From Anthracocystis setariae (lineage: Eukaryota; Basidiomycota; Ustilaginomycetes; Ustilaginales; Ustilaginaceae): 64,000 nt of DNA. The position numbers and the translations under genes were made by a program. The DNA lies in contig CAKMXJ010000008.1 in assembly GCA_928724745.1 (NCBI GenBank), positions 124,001 to 188,000 on the forward strand, read 5' to 3'. Every line of letters begins with the position of its first letter. Within the stretch, counting starts at the first letter, position 1. Below the pieces are notes generated by a model that ran no database searches, was not told the DNA's origin, and saw only the letters and a list, made by a program, of their open reading frames with translations. Shown here piece after piece: positions 44,122 to 54,482 of the stretch.

Positions 44122-46198
44122 TTTGACATGTTGGTGATAGGGTTCGGAATTCTGCTTCCAGGGATCCGGTCGTGCTTTTCGCGACACGCACCTTTCAGAT
44201 CTGGTCGTCGCGATGGCACTTCCACCTCCCTCCATACATCCGGCGTTATCATCGTGAGCTACCGTGACCATGGCCTCGGCCACCAAAGAATATTTCGTCT
44301 TTTTGGCATCAGCATCAGAGTCATCAGTAGCAGCATGAGCAGAAAGTGCCAATGCCGGGGTTCCCATAGTGTCTTCAGATAGGTTTTTCATTGCCCCGTG
44401 ACGGCGCTATGCGGTAATGCACTGTATGGTCATGTCAATTGGCCGGGCAAGTGTCTCTTCTCTCTCCATTTATGGAATCCTGCACTATCATGAGTTTTAT
44501 TGTGTGCTGTGCCGGTACAATACAGTACAGTATCCTGCTGCTGATGCCAAGTCAGTTGGCAACGTAGCCGACCCACAATGCTCGATTCAGACGTGTTCGG
44601 CAGCCCCGTTGTTGTAGAGAATACCTCTGTGGCAACTAACAGCATCCGTCCGATGTCTGCTAGAGGCAGATACATGGTGCAAGACTGTCTCAAAGTGCTG
44701 ATGCAAGTCGGGCCTGCACAGGGGCTCATCTTTCGATGGCAGCAGCGACGGAATAACAGCGTGCTCGACAGCGGGTACCGTCACGACTACTTGATGCATG
44801 CGCTGCACTTTACCCTCGAGCTGTTCATTTGATCAGAACGGGATCTGCGCCCTATCATGCGGAGACATGCACGTCTTTTGGCTGGTCGCAAAGCTCAATC
44901 TTGCGCGATATTTGCATCAGCGTTCTTTCCTGGAATTCTGCCGCACCTCCATCTTGACTTTATTGCAGCGTATGGCCACGACCCACATGAAGATGAAGCT
45001 TTATTGACTCTGTGCTTCATACAGTACCCTGTAGAGGCACTGTACTGTAGTTGTCACACGGCGGCCCCAAAAACGCACATGCTCCATGCGAGATACCCAT
45101 CTACTACTGGATACAGTACTGGACAGTGCAGTATCTATCGAATGTGTTCCCACGATCAGGATGCATAAGGTAGCGGAGCTCAGGTGCCAATCAAAATCCC
45201 GCTATCGACGCTGGCTCTGTCATCCTGAACGCCTTGTTGACAAACGACAGGTAGTTGACGCCAAATCAAAGGACCGCTTCTTTCAGCTACGGTACAGTTC
45301 AGAAAGAACTCTGCATCATCTCTCCGACGTCCTTCAAAGCAACGACTTCCACAGCTGTCCCACCAGAACCGCACAGTACTTGTTCGACGTGTGGTCCATC
45401 AGAAATTGCCGAAACCGCGAAGCATCTTCTCTTGTTGCAAGATCTTTTCTGGTACAGTGACCAGCGATTCCTCTCCTGTGGCTACCCAGTTTTGACCGCA
45501 GGGGATCTTTTGATCAAACGCAGTTGGCAAAGTTGGCGCATTGAACCGTGTAAGAGCTGCTACAGTACAGCTCGTCATCTGTCACAGCGAGACGTTGCGC
45601 AATCCGAGGTGAGGGCAAGGCTAGGCTCGGTCGCGTCCGTAATACTGCACATGAGCTTCGGCGTTCTGACATGTCGTCGCGCTCGCAACAGTGCAGTTGA
45701 GATGGAACGTGGTTGGTTGGGTGACTCTAGCGGCTTCGAAGGTTGGTCGGAACCGCAGTTCACCTCTGGGTCGGCTCGGAAGCAGCCTCTCCATCCGCCA
45801 GGTCTTGGCGATCTCAGTGTCGGCCGCTTCTCCGAGCTTGAACGGGTGTTGGTGGCGGAGCGCTCGAGCGAGGAACCAAGCGCTCCAGTGAGACTGAAGG
45901 AGTGGGATTGCTAGCATCAGAAGCCGGTCTCGGAAATCAATCGCGAGACATGCGCGGTGCATTGTAGTGCCATGCCTGCAGTTCTTCTGCTTGTCTGAAG
46001 CGCGCGCACTAGGTCATATGCTGACACACTGTGTTCTTTGCTTTGGCTAGAAGCAAATGTCACTACAAGATCGTTGGTCGAAAGTTGCTGTCTCACTGTT
46101 TCTGGTCATAACATGATGATGAGGAAGAAGGAATCAGGATTTTTCGATGGCTACTCAAATAGTTCATAGTAGCAACGTATGCTCTTCAGGACAAAACC

Positions 46199-46304
46199 CC
46201 GGACATAGCTCAGTTGGAAGTAGCGATGGTTTGTAATTGGAAACCCTAATCCGGTATTAACGGAAAAGCACCATAGGTCGCCGGTTCGATTCCGGCTGTC
46301 CGGA
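46199..46304 (+). tRNA. tRNA-Tyr (anticodon GTA) with a 32-nt intron
   Basis: The acceptor CCGGACA pairs with TGTCCGG, giving the C1:G72 pair characteristic of eukaryotic tRNA-Tyr, with discriminator A at 46304. The D-arm is GCTC/TAGC with one mismatch and the anticodon stem ATGGT/ACCAT. The anticodon GTA is at 46233-46235, followed by A37. The intron is 46237-46268, at the canonical 37/38 position, and the T-arm is GCCGG-TTCGATT-CCGGC. Removing the intron leaves 74 nt. A four-T run follows at 46313. Tyrosine tRNAs of fungi almost always carry an intron here. Confidence 0.95.
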
Positions 46305-47910
46305 CGCTTTCATTTTCTTGCTTGTGCAATCTCGATGGATTTTAGGCCGTGCATTGTAACTTGCTTTTTGCGTGGACGACGGTGGGCGGGTCAGGCGCAG
46401 TGCTGTAGCTCGTCGTTCTTCTGGCGACAGTAGGTAAGCGCAAAAGCTTGGATGAGAGCTCGGAAATGTGAATCAGGGTCCCTCTATAAGTTGCTGCCAT
46501 ATCGTGGTATTCCGGTCGTACTTCCTACTTTCTACTTTCAGTTGGTAGATTGATGGCACTCAGCCCAAAAAAAAAAAAAACAGAAAAGGAAAAAGGAAAA
46601 AGGAAAAAGAAGGACCAGAAAATCTTGACAAAAATAGGTGACCAACAACAGAAGAAACCCCAAAACTTCAAAGGTTGCTTATTAATAGCTTGGTCTGCCA
46701 ACGTGCCGACGCGTGACACGTCGCACTTCAAGACAAGGCCATGGAAACCCACACAACAGTGCAATACCAGATCGAACAGCAGCGTGCAACCGCGACTACA
46801 ACAGTAAAAAGAGTTGGTCTCAGATACGCTGCTTTTTGATCGTCAAAGTGCGCCTGCCTGCCTGCCCGTTCGTTCGTTTGTTCGCCCAGCAACCGTGTCC
46901 AGCCTGCAGTCCCGTAAAGTACCACGTCTCCTGCAGCAACCGTGCCGAAAAGTCTGCTCAGATCATGTCGATCCTTTCAAACGCATCTCCGCCGCCCAGC
47001 TCACTTTCGTACCGGTGCTATAGTACAGTACAGTAACTGCTCCTCCGAGCCGCCTAACGAGCACGGCCACGGCTACTTGGCCCGAATTTGGTGCAGTGAG
47101 TGCCCTTGATTTTCAACACACGCCGCGCTGCGCTGCGCTGCACTGCAATGCAGTGCATTCCTGACCGCCCGATTTTCATACACAGCCCCCCCCCTGCATC
47201 ATCCTCCACCGTATGCACGCATTTCACCTCCAAACAGACAACAAGCACCTGTACCAAACACTCTTCTCGACAACCATCCACCTCGGTGTGAACGGAATCC
47301 CAAGCGTCTCTTCCACGACCGGACATCAGCTGGCGACAGCGTTCAACCAACCGGTACCGGATTCGGCGGCTAGGACGTGGTCTAACCAACGATTCTGCAT
47401 CATCCATTAGTTGACACGTGCTCTCCACGGCGTAGCACTGGCAAAGCCTGAGCTTGAATTGGAGCATCATCAGCACCGTCCGTCTGTCACCGATACAGGA
47501 TCCCTGGAGAGTTTTATAGGGTAATTCTACAAGTTGCATCGCACGCACACTCCTCCTCATCCTCTCCAAGCAACGCTGAAGCCCACGCCCAAAGCGTCCG
47601 CAGCCCCCGCTGAACGCGGCTCGGCTACGTGTCTGTCGCCTCTACGTCGATCCTGTTCTGGTCGAGATAAGTCGAGATCGCAGCCGGCCTGCCATCCTGA
47701 CGAACCCTTCCGACGATACTCGGGCTGGTCAATCTGAGGGCAGCTGCTTTCTCGGTTCGTCCGATTGCTGAATCTGTTGCAGTCGTGACTCAGAGTCCGA
47801 GGCAATCGTCCCGAAAACTCCGCTACACATCCATCTGTTCTCGCCCAACGCCTAGACACAGCTGGCTGGCGTCAAGAAGTGCAGTCGCCTAGTCGCCTGT
47901 TCGCGTCACC

Positions 47911-50900
47911 ATGGCGGAACCTGTCATCTTCGGAGGTTCGCCATTGGATCAATATCTCCAACACGCCGAGGTAGAAGCCTCTCAGAGGACCACAACCGCT
48001 CAATCTTCTGACCAAGCACAGAGAGATTCACCGTCTCCGACGCAAACACCAGACCCACACACTGCCTCGGGAATTGCACGCACTCCCGCGCCATCGGATC
48101 TTGCAACCCAAGTCCACGCCTCGCCGACACATACAGCCCACCAGACACGCGCCCATCTCGATGCTGCACGCCTCGCATCTTCAACGAAACGCAACGACGC
48201 ATCTGCTGCCAACACGGCGGTACATTCCTCTCCATCTTCAGTGTCAAGCTACTCTGATGTCTCGTCGCAGTTGAATGACGGCCTCCGCGCGCTTGTTGAG
48301 CGCTTCCTCCTTCCGCTTGTCTTGATGGTCGCTCAGCAACTCTCGAAAGTCGTTCGACAACATAGCTCAATCTCGCCGCACAATGTACAACGCCAGCGGG
48401 AAAAGGTATCCAGCACGAGCAAGGCCTCTCTAGACGAGGATGCCGCCACATTCGCGGAAAAGTTCAAGTACTCCATCTGCTCGTCGTTCCTCTTGACGCC
48501 CAGTTTATCGATATCTTTCTACGAATCAAGTCCACCCTTCGAGTCCCAAGCAACCAATGCCAACATCCTCAAGGGTCGTCCCAAGGACCGTGTTGGCGGG
48601 CAAAGAGCATGCGCCCATCTCATCCACAAGCAATGCTACGCCGAGCCTGCGGATGTGGCCGCCACGCCCATCGTCTTCGGTGCGAATTCCGATCCCTCTT
48701 GCAGCGAACGGCTACCTCGATTGGATGCGCAAGGTCGAACGGCTCGCAATGCGGCTGTGCTCTCCGCCCTCTTTCTTGCACCGCCCATCAGCAAGTCGTT
48801 GCAACTCTGGATTGCAACCATGATCCTCATCGCTTGCCTAACCTGGGCCTACATCCTCCTGTTCGAGCATAGCTCGCTGGACGAAAAACTATCATTTACA
48901 CTCTCTCGCCAGACTGGCCCCGATGCATGCACCTGCGCCACATCACTTCGCATTCTGAGCACAACAGACCAGCTCAGTGACACTGAAAGGTCAGCATTGC
49001 AACTCTCGGTCCTAGCTGATGTTTCGCGCCTCATCCGATCTGCGCAGCACTTCGACGTGTCCATCAACAAAGCCATCAGCGCCATCCAAGAGGCTGAGAT
49101 TGTTTCGCGAGGCTACAAACTTACACATCCACTTCCGCCCATCTCGAGAATCGAAGCTGCCTCTACTCAGCCATCCTCCTCGATCAACGTCGCATCCCCA
49201 TCTCGCCAGCGTCGCTCCATGATTTTCACCCCCGCACCGGGCAAGCTTGCACGCTCTGTCTCAGGGGGCGGCTCTGGGGCTCCCACCATCAAGCGCCATG
49301 CACAGCGTCCGCTTTCGCTCAATCTGTCCAGCGGACGAGCCTCTCCCTTCGATCGAGCTAGTGGCCGCGCTATTTCTGGCGATGCGGGCGAACTCGATCT
49401 CACTCAGAAGCTGCTCGCAGAACAGACTACAGTCGCTACAGCTGCATCTAGACCTGCGACCCAAAGGTTGGTCGAGCTCCGAAAATGCATCGTCATGGCG
49501 CTTGAAGATGCCGGTACCGCCTGCACCACCACCCTCGCATCACTCGAGCTGCTTGCTGATCCAGAAGAGGTGGCGTTGCTTCACGAGCTGTATGCACTCG
49601 ATGACATTCCATCGGACGAGAACAACGAAGCTGACGTATCCAATGCATGGTCCATCGGAGACGCTTCTGTCTCATTCGCGGGCTCTCCCGAGCTCGATCA
49701 CGACCGCAGAACCTGGGTATCAACCACGCCTCGCAACTTTGGCAGCAACGTCCGTTCGGCTGACCGAGCCAGCTTTTGGTCGGAAACGGAAACGAGTCCT
49801 CGCGTTGGATCAAAAGGCCACAAAAGGTTGTCATTGGTCTCTGATGCTGGATCCGTTCTGGATCGGCCGCCGCGCGCGACATCTTCCTTGTCTCGGCGCA
49901 GCAGCCTGGTCTCGGAGGCGGGCCATACGAGCGCCTATCGATCCCCCAGATTCAACTATGTTTCTGAAAAGTCTAATTCAACCTCGGGACCCAACGAATC
50001 GGCTGCTGCCAAGCGTCTCAGCTACATCTCCAACTCGTCTGCCGCCACCGGTTCCATGGATACAAGGTCACCCAAACCGCGTAACCCGTCCATCACCTCA
50101 TCGACATTCACGCCGCCATCCGCGCAGACCTTCTCGGCCGCCACGAGCCCACAGTCCAAAGCGGCCAAGCGCAATTCCATCCTGGGGCCCAATTCCATCT
50201 TTGCTAGTCTTGATGCCTCGATCGCTGATGCTTCCCGCGCCGAGCCTGCTGACCCTCTGTCGCTGCTCAGCATCAAAGCCAAATTCGAGTGGATGCATCG
50301 GGCTCGAAGGCGGTGGCTCTGCCATCTTTTAGCTTTGCGCATCTCAATGAGCGAAGACGTGCCGCTGCTGGGTGGCTCTCGGCTGCCAATTGACGAGTAC
50401 TGGTCGGCTGCACGCTCTGCAGTCAAATCTCTGACCGCCACGTTCGGCGCGAAGGACAAGGTCATTTCAGAGTGCGTTGCCAGGAACATGGGGACAGGAC
50501 TGTTCGAAAGCCTCCAGAGCGAGGCGATGACTCCGTCTTCCGACGACAAAGCTGTGCTGCCAGGATCATGTCATGGGCTCCTAACGATGCCTTCTGCGAC
50601 AAAGCCTTCATCCTCGATCGCCGGTCATCCCGAACTGGAGGATCGGCTCCATGCCATGATGCTGTCGCTTCGCTCTTTGCAGTCTAAGATTCGGGTTTGT
50701 GCTGAGGATCTCCACGTCAAAGCGCCAGCTGGGCTTCATGGCATGGAGGACGGTGATGTTGGCAAAGACCATCACGAGGTGGGCCCAAGCTATGTGCCAT
50801 CCAAGATCGCCGACGATGCTGCCAACATCATCCAGCTCGAGAAGACGCTCGAATCGATGCGCGACGATCTGCTGGGCCTATCGGCTGAATGGGAGGCGAG

Positions 50901-52071
50901 CGTCAAGCTGCTTCATAAGCAGAAGCGTAGAACGCCAAGCCCGTTACCTAGCTCGGACCTGGACAGCGACGCAGCAGTCAAGTCGAGCGCCGTCCGTGAT
51001 TTAGAATCCCCACGGGAAGCAGACGAAGATGCCGCTGGCTCTTCGCATGGCCGAGCACAGCTCGTCGAAGGCGCGTCCGATGCAGAATGGGTTCCATCTT
51101 CGGGCAAATTCGTCAGCGAGGGTGGATTGGATGACGAGGATGACAGTGATCTTACGGAACTGCTTCTTCGTTCCACTTCGCCCAACTCGCTTCCGCCTCC
51201 TGGCCTAGAGCAGGTGTTTGAGAGCATAGCAGGCATCGCTGGTCTTTCTGAGTTGGGCAGGGATGGGAAGAAGGCGAGTCGGGAAGAGAGGATCGAGCAA
51301 GCTCGACGACAGAGACAAGTGGCGCAAGACAAGCAGCTCAGTGACAAGTCGACGCATCGACATACCATGGATCCGTCTGGCATCATGTTGGAGCTAAGCG
51401 ATGTGATCCAGAGTCGAAAGGCGGTCCGCGAGCAGCGCCACCGCTCTGCGATCTCGCCTGCAGCAGCACTGGATGCCTTGGCTCCGGTCGAGACCCAGGC
51501 TGAACCTAGCACGCAACCAGCGTTGGCTCTAGGGTCCCCTCTCGATCTAGGGTCAGCAGAACAGGAGGGCGTGTTTGGCGGAGCTCACAGCTTTGTTGAT
51601 AGTCAGGCTGCGCCGAGAAGGTCGCTTTCTTCGCTCGATTTGGCGCGAGCGAGAGCTTTGCAGACGCTCGAGGCTCGCAGCCCTTCGGTGACCTCATCGC
51701 TGGGGTCGGGTTCGTTTGACAGTGGCGACGAGAGTCAGCCGAGGATGTCGGACGAGTTCTCGTTTGAGCCGACAGCGCTCGAGTCGGTGCCTGAGGATGA
51801 AGCGGGCACGGGAGTGACGTTGGGTACCGACTCGCCCTCGGTCAACTGGGATTCGACGTCGAGGAAAACGACACCCAAGGCGTCGCATGCATCGCTCTCG
51901 ACGTCGGGGCATAACGAAGCCACTCCAGTTCCGGTTCCGGATAGTCCCTTTGATCTGGGAGCACAGGTGGCAGCTTATGCTAGAAGAAAGGCCGCAGCAA
52001 AAGCTCAAGCCGCCGCGCTACAGAGAGGCGCTTCGGATCCAGGCGTGTCATCATCGCACATGCAAATCTGA
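47911..52071 (+). CDS. Vezatin/Inp2-like membrane protein (putative myosin receptor)
   Basis: 1386 residues, one exon, start CACCATGGCG. A membrane helix is clear at about 299-317 (LWIATMILIACLTWAYILLF), with a second hydrophobic stretch at about 131-145 (RFLLPLVLMVAQQL). The segment IQEAEIVSRGYKLTHPLPPI followed by SRIE (about 392-415) is the signature of the fungal vezatin/myosin-binding family, whose yeast member Inp2 tethers peroxisomes to Myo2. Helical stretches at about 905-925 (ELEDRLHAMMLSLRSLQSKI) and 975-1010 (IIQLEKTLESMRDDLLGLSA) fit the same family. The rest is Ser-rich and acidic. A peroxisome-inheritance role is inference from family and motif; other organelle receptors are possible. 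Confidence 0.75.
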   Translation: MAEPVIFGGSPLDQYLQHAEVEASQRTTTAQSSDQAQRDSPSPTQTPDPHTASGIARTPAPSDLATQVHASPTHTAHQTRAHLDAARLASSTKRNDASAANTAVHSSPSSVSSYSDVSSQLNDGLRALVERFLLPLVLMVAQQLSKVVRQHSSISPHNVQRQREKVSSTSKASLDEDAATFAEKFKYSICSSFLLTPSLSISFYESSPPFESQATNANILKGRPKDRVGGQRACAHLIHKQCYAEPADVAATPIVFGANSDPSCSERLPRLDAQGRTARNAAVLSALFLAPPISKSLQLWIATMILIACLTWAYILLFEHSSLDEKLSFTLSRQTGPDACTCATSLRILSTTDQLSDTERSALQLSVLADVSRLIRSAQHFDVSINKAISAIQEAEIVSRGYKLTHPLPPISRIEAASTQPSSSINVASPSRQRRSMIFTPAPGKLARSVSGGGSGAPTIKRHAQRPLSLNLSSGRASPFDRASGRAISGDAGELDLTQKLLAEQTTVATAASRPATQRLVELRKCIVMALEDAGTACTTTLASLELLADPEEVALLHELYALDDIPSDENNEADVSNAWSIGDASVSFAGSPELDHDRRTWVSTTPRNFGSNVRSADRASFWSETETSPRVGSKGHKRLSLVSDAGSVLDRPPRATSSLSRRSSLVSEAGHTSAYRSPRFNYVSEKSNSTSGPNESAAAKRLSYISNSSAATGSMDTRSPKPRNPSITSSTFTPPSAQTFSAATSPQSKAAKRNSILGPNSIFASLDASIADASRAEPADPLSLLSIKAKFEWMHRARRRWLCHLLALRISMSEDVPLLGGSRLPIDEYWSAARSAVKSLTATFGAKDKVISECVARNMGTGLFESLQSEAMTPSSDDKAVLPGSCHGLLTMPSATKPSSSIAGHPELEDRLHAMMLSLRSLQSKIRVCAEDLHVKAPAGLHGMEDGDVGKDHHEVGPSYVPSKIADDAANIIQLEKTLESMRDDLLGLSAEWEASVKLLHKQKRRTPSPLPSSDLDSDAAVKSSAVRDLESPREADEDAAGSSHGRAQLVEGASDAEWVPSSGKFVSEGGLDDEDDSDLTELLLRSTSPNSLPPPGLEQVFESIAGIAGLSELGRDGKKASREERIEQARRQRQVAQDKQLSDKSTHRHTMDPSGIMLELSDVIQSRKAVREQRHRSAISPAAALDALAPVETQAEPSTQPALALGSPLDLGSAEQEGVFGGAHSFVDSQAAPRRSLSSLDLARARALQTLEARSPSVTSSLGSGSFDSGDESQPRMSDEFSFEPTALESVPEDEAGTGVTLGTDSPSVNWDSTSRKTTPKASHASLSTSGHNEATPVPVPDSPFDLGAQVAAYARRKAAAKAQAAALQRGASDPGVSSSHMQI

Positions 52072-52344
52072 GATCGCCAACGAGTCGAAGCATCTATCGT
52101 TCTTGGCTTTGTCACCATCTTAATGTATATCATGAACTCAACACTTCGCTCGAGTGGTTTCTTTCGACGGCGTGCAGCTGGTGCAGTCAAGGGTGACTGT
52201 GAAGGACACGCAGAAGCTATATGTTGAGCCATTCCTTGAGAGATGGGGAGTCTTTGATGGCATGGCTGATGTTTGTAAGCGTGAGGATGAGAACTAGAGT
52301 ACAAGAGGATAGGGGGGAGGATTAGTTTGAGTGATGGGATAGAC

Positions 52345-53163
52345 TTAGTTAGGTTGGGGTTGGATTTGGATGTCTTCGATGCGGATACGAGTGTAGGGTT
52401 GTTTGTGTTCGATGGTCTTCTTGTAACCCTTTCTTCGTTTCTTTTTTACGATTTTCTCGAGTTTTCCCTTTGTGTGTTCGGTGACGACTGCGGTGATCTT
52501 GACGGAGGAAGCGGGGAGGCTAGCACCGATGTGGGCGAGACCATTGGGAATCAATCTGGAAGACCAAGTGTCTGCGAGTGGTAGCAGTGGGCTTCGTGAA
52601 GCAGCGTCGTCAACGAGACGGGTGAAGAGACGTCTTGGTTGCGCGGCTACAGCGGGTGAAACACCGTGTGAGACGGTAGCGATGGAGGACGAGGAGGAGG
52701 AGGATTCGGTAGCGAGAGGGTGTGGAGCAGAGAGATCGACAGCGCTCGAAATCCGACGTGTATTGAGGGTATCCTGGGCACGTAGCGTGTAGTCGCGAGA
52801 GCCGATCTCGTGGATATTTTCCAGAACGAGGACATCGCCCACTCGAACGTCCTTCAACCTTGGCACCGTCACGAGATCGCCTTTGGAGACGAGAAAGGTT
52901 CGGCCAGTGATCGAGGCGACTGCGTAGTGGTTTGGCTGCGACTTAAGCAGCGAGAGTGCGTCTTCGTTGGACGTGACAGTATCAGCGTTCGCTGGCAAAG
53001 GGGAAGCTGAGGATGATGCGGAAGCCATAGCGGTCGAGCTTGAAGGGGTTGATGAGGTCAAGTTTCTGTATGCAGCAGGTGCAACGTTGGGCAGGATCTG
53101 CTTGCCCTTGCCCTTGAGGGTAGCATTGGTGATCGCTGAGAGCGACGTCCTGAGTGAGTTCAT
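52345..53163 (-). CDS. Mitochondrial large-subunit ribosomal protein bL21m
   Basis: 272 residues. The ATG at 53163 gives an Arg/Ser/Lys N-terminus (MNSLRTSLSAITNATLKGKG) typical of a mitochondrial presequence; an ATG 231 bp further upstream would add a Cys/Trp-rich extension and is rejected. YAVASITGRTFLVSKGDLVT, VGDVLVLENI and the C-terminal KRRKGYKKTIEHKQPYTRIR match bacterial L21 (beta-barrel core and RNA-binding end). An insert of about 90 residues rich in Ser/Ala separates the two parts. It belongs to the mitoribosome. It converges with the vezatin-like gene, 273 bp apart, and diverges from ATP1. Confidence 0.88.
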   Translation of the reverse strand: MNSLRTSLSAITNATLKGKGKQILPNVAPAAYRNLTSSTPSSSTAMASASSSASPLPANADTVTSNEDALSLLKSQPNHYAVASITGRTFLVSKGDLVTVPRLKDVRVGDVLVLENIHEIGSRDYTLRAQDTLNTRRISSAVDLSAPHPLATESSSSSSSIATVSHGVSPAVAAQPRRLFTRLVDDAASRSPLLPLADTWSSRLIPNGLAHIGASLPASSVKITAVVTEHTKGKLEKIVKKKRRKGYKKTIEHKQPYTRIRIEDIQIQPQPN

Positions 53164-54482
53164 ATCGACTTGGCACCGTGCGTGAGAGGATGAGAGGTCG
53201 CAATGGTGGGGAAGCAAGATCGTGTGAGGCTGGTCAAGGTCAAAAGACGATAGGCCATCATCATCAACTACTTTGATGCTCGACAAAACCTGGAAATTTA
53301 GACCTGCAGCCAGGAATTCTTCCACTCGTACGGTAAAACACACAACACGCAGAAAATACGCCCAACGCCAACCATGACGGCAGGCAAGCTTCATGAAAGT
53401 GATCGGGCCGCAACCTTACTCTGTTGGATGAGCCTTTCCTCAATGCATTTCAACACTCAGCATCGTCGCATACGTTCATGACAGCTTAATCATCACGACT
53501 GAGAGACTGCATCTCGTGGGTGTTGTAGCAAGGAGGATGAACAGGTAGTTGAATGAACCGTTGGACAGGGCGCAGCGACAAGCCGCAAGGGCCTAGGAAA
53601 AAGGGCCAAGGCTTGCAATCAATCGGTTGAGGACGGAACAAGCGACTTGCTCGAACGCAAAAGCCGCCAAACGGTCCTCCTGATTGTGGTGCATCGCTCT
53701 ATCATCGATCAATCATCAAACCGAGGCGGCCCGCGCGCGAGCCCTGGGGCCGACTGGCTGAACGGCTGGCAGGCTTCTCTACCCATTCGGATCCGCGTGG
53801 ATACAAAAAATCATTCCAACACAACAAGCACCTTGCTTGCGCACCACAGAAGCTCCGTCATCCGTCTCGAGCTTGTACGAAATTCAATTGGGGAGGAATA
53901 TAGATGATCAATTCAATTTCACGTTTTTCAACGAAAATTCAAATTTGAATGTATGCGGTCTAATCAACCAGCTCTTCTTTCCCTTTCAATTTTCGAAAGT
54001 GGTGTCGATTTGTAGTGATTGCGCTGTGCGAATGTATTCGAAAAATTGTAGGTTACGAATTCGTTCAATGATCCGACCAATCCGCTTGAGACGTGCTGAT
54101 CGTGATTTGCACTGGTGAGGTGCCTGTTTTTTTTTGTTCTGGCCTTCCGGTAGCAGTCAAGGCAAGTGGGAAGCAAAGGATGGATGGATTTTCCTTCTTC
54201 TGAAGCTCTGAAATCGCCAAAAAAAGGGCGTGCGCTGCTGCTGCTGCTGCTCTTTGCTGCCTTCGCCGCCTTTCGCTGGTGCTGCTGCTCTTCCGGTCTG
54301 GTCTTGGTCTGGTCTCGTCTCACCCAAGCTTGGGAACTCATTGGCTCGCCCGCAAAGTGTGTTGTCGATGGCGCCCGCCTGAATCTTCTCACTCCTTCGG
54401 GCCTTCCTCCCTCTGCTCCTTATCCGTTCCCTTCACCACCTCTCTCATTCTCAAACATCGTACCCTCTTTGTAGTCGCCGCG
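53164..54482. promoter_or_regulatory. Shared upstream region of bL21m and ATP1
   Basis: 1.3 kb between two divergent nuclear genes for mitochondrial proteins. CCAAT pentamers, possible Hap2/3/5 sites, occur at 54077-54081 and, reversed, at 54340-54344. No coding frame is convincing. Confidence 0.45.

Larger units (their letters stand above)
41895..47910. other. 6-kb region without a convincing protein gene
   Basis: Only the tRNA-Tyr gene is clear. Frames such as 45255-45914 (+) and 47054-47569 (-) have no recognisable domain and are unlike neighbouring genes in composition. Purine-rich tracts fill 42480-42720. Period-5 repeats occur at 43084-43103 (CTGCA), 43625-43644 (CAGAA), 43911-43954 (GTACT), 44078-44121 (CAGTA/GAGTA) and 47126-47140 (CGCTG). 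A run of about 21 A lies at 43443-43465. Confidence 0.5.

Noticed and set aside
44053..44391. 112-codon minus-strand frame with a plausible N-terminus
   Set aside because: Its C-terminus is translated from the CAGTA/GAGTA repeat and nothing supports it as a gene; a spliced form cannot be excluded.
45255..45914. 219-codon frame in the 6-kb gene-poor block
   Set aside because: No domain, signal peptide or neighbouring-gene-like composition; the start context is weak.
53164..53394. 77-codon extension of bL21m from an upstream ATG
   Set aside because: It is Cys/Trp-rich and acidic, unlike a targeting sequence, and the downstream ATG gives a good presequence.
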